From the NCBI GenBank assembly GCA_965203505.1, contig OZ241880.1, forward strand, positions 1,302,001 to 1,366,000: a stretch of 64,000 bases of DNA. The letters run 5' to 3'. Under the pieces are notes generated by a model that was not told the origin of the DNA, made no database searches, and was given only the letters and a program-made list of their open reading frames with translations. A program made the position numbers and the translations under genes. This DNA is from Bin127 sp965203505. Lineage in GTDB: Bacteria; Chloroflexota; Dehalococcoidia; Lucifugimonadales; Lucifugimonadaceae. Every line of letters begins with the position of its first letter. Position 1 is the first letter of the stretch. Of this stretch, positions 61,601 to 64,000 are shown piece by piece.

Positions 61601-61663
61601 GAATACGGAACGAGTTTGAGCGTCCCGTCTGAAGTGCGAGAGAGATCTCGAGTCATCGAATAG
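58640..61663 (+). CDS. CARDB-like lipoprotein with a degenerate peptidase domain
   Basis: This 1007-residue secreted lipoprotein has a signal segment and lipobox ending FSAC38, a Thr/Pro stalk (about 45-150), and several beta-sandwich units of about 110 residues (about 155-600) of the CARDB/invasion-like type, as in VSFTLKVTNSGEARG and GVKLSNNGTLATRP. A C-terminal domain (about 615-1007) is clearly homologous to that of the next gene. Where the neighbour has HELLH plus a third H, this protein has Q720-S-L-L-S724 and Y, so it cannot bind zinc in the same way. The shared ending around ELIVFSDEVLDPP is kept. The start at TTG 58640 is uncertain. Confidence 0.83.
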   Translation: MKLLGAIPAQLSNVGVLFVAAVICTVLVVVAAIGFSACTSDEEPTAEPFQTRTPTPVPPTAVPTSTPVPPTDTATPTPVPPTPTYTPTPVPPTAEPTVAPTSTAVPPTATPSPVPAPPTATPTPVPPTATPTPIPPTPTPAPTAAPTPVPASYRIDSLEWDVRGSEGDKIAVSFTLKVTNSGEARGADGVPIRAEINGVASGDVADAPALDGGESTTLVFDLRLDPGQQQVRLMLHDSDSLIALDLLASDIELTPLHYQVVADGQVSIGVKLSNNGTLATRPVQIIALNNVVATVQPIEAGQSVDLAFVLDLAVGKHSIEVTAAADEREAKLSNNSATVDVEVDYVSLALEAGSARAIGFIRNGSANVEIDFTVRNIGVATSGVFEVAIACPGATETTCDGDVEVGPLAPGGIHTGTIDAVLPQGVSGVVIFAGELEYGYRYGDTNAIPVTLDVPLQPDISPVFEVHAGLIGYYSNGDGEIVVSATLRNDGAEPVPGEFPIGISCLQDGELIPGCGDVITLDLKDGFGPSTGSAVVRAPAGEIEIMSEGGEIVGIDEDLTVSQIVVVPERIVNVDRHLWRCFSEILPREDFPRGNCSGRDGDVVSKWPQDEPVTIWINGLSTYEEQLQDTLQTLAPQLNISYQLVPEERRAAIAAYVGITADDARSLGFIRCDGFWGCTNYETDENGEVVGAEIVIFTIDDARLRQLRLIDESVRYAMIQSLLSVLVPMGYRDVPDSIMSIDRGLLEPEMTESDREIVRILTHPLVETGDTTEDIRELIVFSDEVLDPPEAMAPSNIEIVERARLKLYDSGSALFNMRGGWSGGTCIDNFGPSQVTVAEFASHRGLHYRLTDASERFFVFLRSEDGRAEYWDGGSRAWRRFSAIDEQALIDDTAWNPQYSDPMVLLASALLFGEDLLTEVGRDDEEVEFRIERFRAYAAPSWTDEAVMAASFTINLQNYEIESFAMEWSFDVRGLVCDEYNVEANLIEYGTSLSVPSEVRERSRVIE

Positions 61664-61743
61664 GTAACACGTCAACCGGCATCATTGTGTGCGAGTTCGG
61701 CATTCGGACGTCGAGTTGATTTCACCGAATTAGGATGATCCGT

Positions 61744-64000
61744 ATGTCGGTACGGATATTGGCTATCACGTTGGCCGTTGCCGCGGTCATGTTCGGGGTC
61801 GCAAGTAGCGCCTACGCTCAGGATTCAGCGCATGACCTCCAGGTGGTCGACGTGACCTTGACGGAGGTGGTTGAAACTAAGGCGTCTGTCAAGTACGAAG
61901 TCAGGGTGGATGTGACGAATGATGGATCGAACGATTTCGATGGAGTGGCGCGTGTGGACTATCAAGTCGATGGTGGCAAGAGCGAGATCGTCTATGTGAT
62001 CACTGAACTTGATGCGGGCGCATCGATGTTCTTCCGGTTCATGTTGGAACTGACACCGGGCGACCGTCAACTCAGAATTGTCCTCGACGACGTAGTGCAT
62101 GAGACAGACGTCTACGTCGCTGCTGCCGATCTGACGATCCACGTTGTTGGTGAGAGGTTGTTGACAGGTGGAATAGTTGAACTAGACCTAGAAGTAACGA
62201 ACCGAGGGGACCGAGACGCGTTAGGAATCGGTTTCACGGGCGCATGGGAAGACGCGGCGAGTGGAATGGTGGGCGAAGGCACGGTGACTACGGACATCGA
62301 CAGTCTCGAATCTGGTGCGAAAGGCTCGGCGACTGCATCGTTCGAAATCGCACCGGGATCGTACAAGCTCTTGATAGAGGCATCGACGGCGACGGTTGCG
62401 ACCAATGAGCATGACGACACGATCGTGGTCGCCTACGACGTTGAGTTTGTTGAACTTGACGTTCGTTTCAGTTCCGCAGAGAGTTTGCGGTGGATCAGCG
62501 GTGAGAGTGCGTTGATGGAGATCGGGTTGCAGATTTCCAACCGAGGTGTCGATAGCACTTCAGGAGTTGAGATCGGATTTGAATGCGGGGACGGCACGTG
62601 TTCGGGTTCAAAGATGTCGGGTGCGATTGCTGCGGGCGAATCGATTGACGCGGCGTTGCAGGTTTGGATGCCGATTGGCACTGTATTCGGCAATCTTTAT
62701 GCGGGCGCAAATGAAGCGACGTTCAGATGGGGCGATCGAAACTCGTTTGCGACATTGATCGACGTTCCCGAGTCACCACCGTTGGAATGGAGTTTGACCG
62801 GGGTTTCGGATGCTCAGGAGATTCGTTACTGGAGCGATGGTTCGGCGAACGTCGTGTTCGAAACTACGCTCCGAAATAAGGGGAGCGATTTGGTTTGGGG
62901 TGACATCCCGATCTCGGTGGAGTGTATGCAGCTCGAGACTGTTGTCGAGGGCTGTGGTGGCGAGTTCGAACTGGCGATCGACCCCACGTCTCAAACCAAC
63001 GTCTTGAGCCAAATCATCAGAGTCCCGCAAGGCGAAACAGAATTGGTTTTCGCGCGTGGAGACCAGGGGCCGGTAGTCACAACTGCGAACGTTCCTCAGC
63101 GGATCTTGGGTGTGGACAGAGAGATATGGGACTGTTTCAGCGACACCTCAAATTCGGGGAGGAATACTCCTATAGACGTTGGTGTTGGTTGCGGAGGTTG
63201 GCGTAACGAGTACGTGGTGAAGTGGGAAGTGGGCGAACCGATACGGCTCTGGACGGCGGGCGACGAGCATTACGAGGAGATATTTGCCTCCGTGATAGAC
63301 GATCTGGCTCCTATGCTCGGCATTGAGTTCGAGACCGCGCGTTCTAGGCATGGAGCGGACATTGTGGCTTATCTTGGTCTTCCACGCGAAGGTACGCAAC
63401 TCGAAGGGTTGAGATGCAACAGTGCGGCGGGTTGTGCGGCGTTCGACATTGATTCAGACGGCACGATAGGTTCGGGGAAATTGGTTGTATGGCCGCCTAC
63501 CAGAGGGTTGGATGACAAGGGTGTTGATCACATGATCTACAGCATTTCGCTCCACGAATTGCTTCACGTATTGACCGGGATGTTGCACCGCCACGATGAC
63601 CGCACGAGCGTGATGAGTTACGAATCGTTGGACTACAAAACGTTGAGCGAGACGGATATAGCACTGCTTCGAATTTCGTCTCATCCGCTTGTGGAACCGA
63701 AGATGAGATTCCACGAGGTCAGGGATTTGATCGTATTTGAGGATGAATTGGTGGATCCGCCTGGCGACCGAGAAATGTCGGTGAGGCAGGTGCTTCGGCG
63801 AGCGCATGCTGAATTGATGGATTCGGGATCCGCGCGTTACGCGATCAATGGGGGATGGCCGGGTTGCAATCTGAAATTTGGTAGATCCGCTTACGAAATT
63901 GGCGACTTGCGTCCGCGAGCGCCACGGTGGGTGCATTACAAGGATGAGCTAAACGACTTCTATATGATCAGGTCGACATCGCGGGCGGTCCCGTTGCAGT
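61744..64000 (+). CDS. Secreted CARDB-like protein with metzincin-like zinc peptidase domain, 3' truncated
   Basis: The frame is open from 61744 to the window end. The ATG at 61744 follows a TTAGGATGA site; an ATG at 61735 has none. It has a signal peptide with a cleavage site AYA-QD at about residue 26 and no lipobox. Several CARDB-like beta domains follow (about 30-455; VRVDVTNDGSNDFDG, LEVTNRGDRDALG). The peptidase domain has H604-E-L-L-H608 then H615 and a Met-turn-like SVMSY, like metzincins, but with six rather than five residues between the second and third histidines. It is a paralogue of the preceding gene, which has lost these residues. Substrate and localisation (secreted) are inferred. 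Confidence 0.82.
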   Translation, partial: MSVRILAITLAVAAVMFGVASSAYAQDSAHDLQVVDVTLTEVVETKASVKYEVRVDVTNDGSNDFDGVARVDYQVDGGKSEIVYVITELDAGASMFFRFMLELTPGDRQLRIVLDDVVHETDVYVAAADLTIHVVGERLLTGGIVELDLEVTNRGDRDALGIGFTGAWEDAASGMVGEGTVTTDIDSLESGAKGSATASFEIAPGSYKLLIEASTATVATNEHDDTIVVAYDVEFVELDVRFSSAESLRWISGESALMEIGLQISNRGVDSTSGVEIGFECGDGTCSGSKMSGAIAAGESIDAALQVWMPIGTVFGNLYAGANEATFRWGDRNSFATLIDVPESPPLEWSLTGVSDAQEIRYWSDGSANVVFETTLRNKGSDLVWGDIPISVECMQLETVVEGCGGEFELAIDPTSQTNVLSQIIRVPQGETELVFARGDQGPVVTTANVPQRILGVDREIWDCFSDTSNSGRNTPIDVGVGCGGWRNEYVVKWEVGEPIRLWTAGDEHYEEIFASVIDDLAPMLGIEFETARSRHGADIVAYLGLPREGTQLEGLRCNSAAGCAAFDIDSDGTIGSGKLVVWPPTRGLDDKGVDHMIYSISLHELLHVLTGMLHRHDDRTSVMSYESLDYKTLSETDIALLRISSHPLVEPKMRFHEVRDLIVFEDELVDPPGDREMSVRQVLRRAHAELMDSGSARYAINGGWPGCNLKFGRSAYEIGDLRPRAPRWVHYKDELNDFYMIRSTSRAVPLQ

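Overview
The window reads like a chromosomal segment of a free-living, probably marine, Chloroflexota bacterium close to Dehalococcoidia/SAR202. This placement is an inference. It rests on oligopeptide-type binding proteins with long Val/Glu stalks, surface lipoproteins with Thr-Pro linkers, an HdrB-like third subunit next to sdhAB, an enolase-superfamily sugar-acid enzyme, and frequent TTG and GTG starts. No rRNA, tRNA or CRISPR array was found.

Core energy block (1-14.3 kb, + strand). The window opens inside nuoD and runs through nuoH-I-J-K, a 64-residue extra gene, nuoL-M-N, NAD kinase, a Nudix hydrolase, sdhA-sdhB-sdhE-like and a small lipoprotein. Most neighbours overlap by 1-8 bases, so this is probably one long transcription unit joining complex I, NAD(P) supply and succinate:quinone oxidoreductase.

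Transport and folate block (14.3-27.4 kb, - strand). A complete peptide-type ABC operon (oppB, oppC, oppD, oppF, binding protein) ends at a clear rho-independent terminator. A partial second copy follows: a paralogous binding protein and a shortened permease. A HAD phosphatase, folK and folP lie on the other side.

Central carbon (27.5-31.8 kb, + strand): carboxyltransferase subunit of an acyl-CoA carboxylase, MazG-like pyrophosphohydrolase, isocitrate dehydrogenase, malate dehydrogenase.

Accessory half (31.8-64 kb). It holds a DUF4238 protein; a restriction-modification pair (TSPPY methyltransferase plus EcoRII-like endonuclease); a NarL-type two-component system beside an M60-peptidase lipoprotein flanked by a duplicated promoter block; a 1189-residue mosaic lipoprotein; and the riboflavin operon (ribD-ribE-ribBA-ribH). 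Next come a methyltransferase-HNH fusion beside an AT-rich TIR-STAND NTPase, a sugar-acid enolase with an FGGY kinase, and two tandem CARDB-like proteins, one carrying an HExxH zinc site and the other the same region without it.

Three families of short dispersed repeats occur only in this half. One copy sits in frame inside ribD and another extends ribBA. The strongest candidates for new biology are the TIR-STAND/methyltransferase-HNH neighbourhood, the protein-coding repeat insertions in the riboflavin genes, the duplicated promoter with a decayed kinase, the mosaic binding-protein lipoprotein and the active/inactive peptidase pair.
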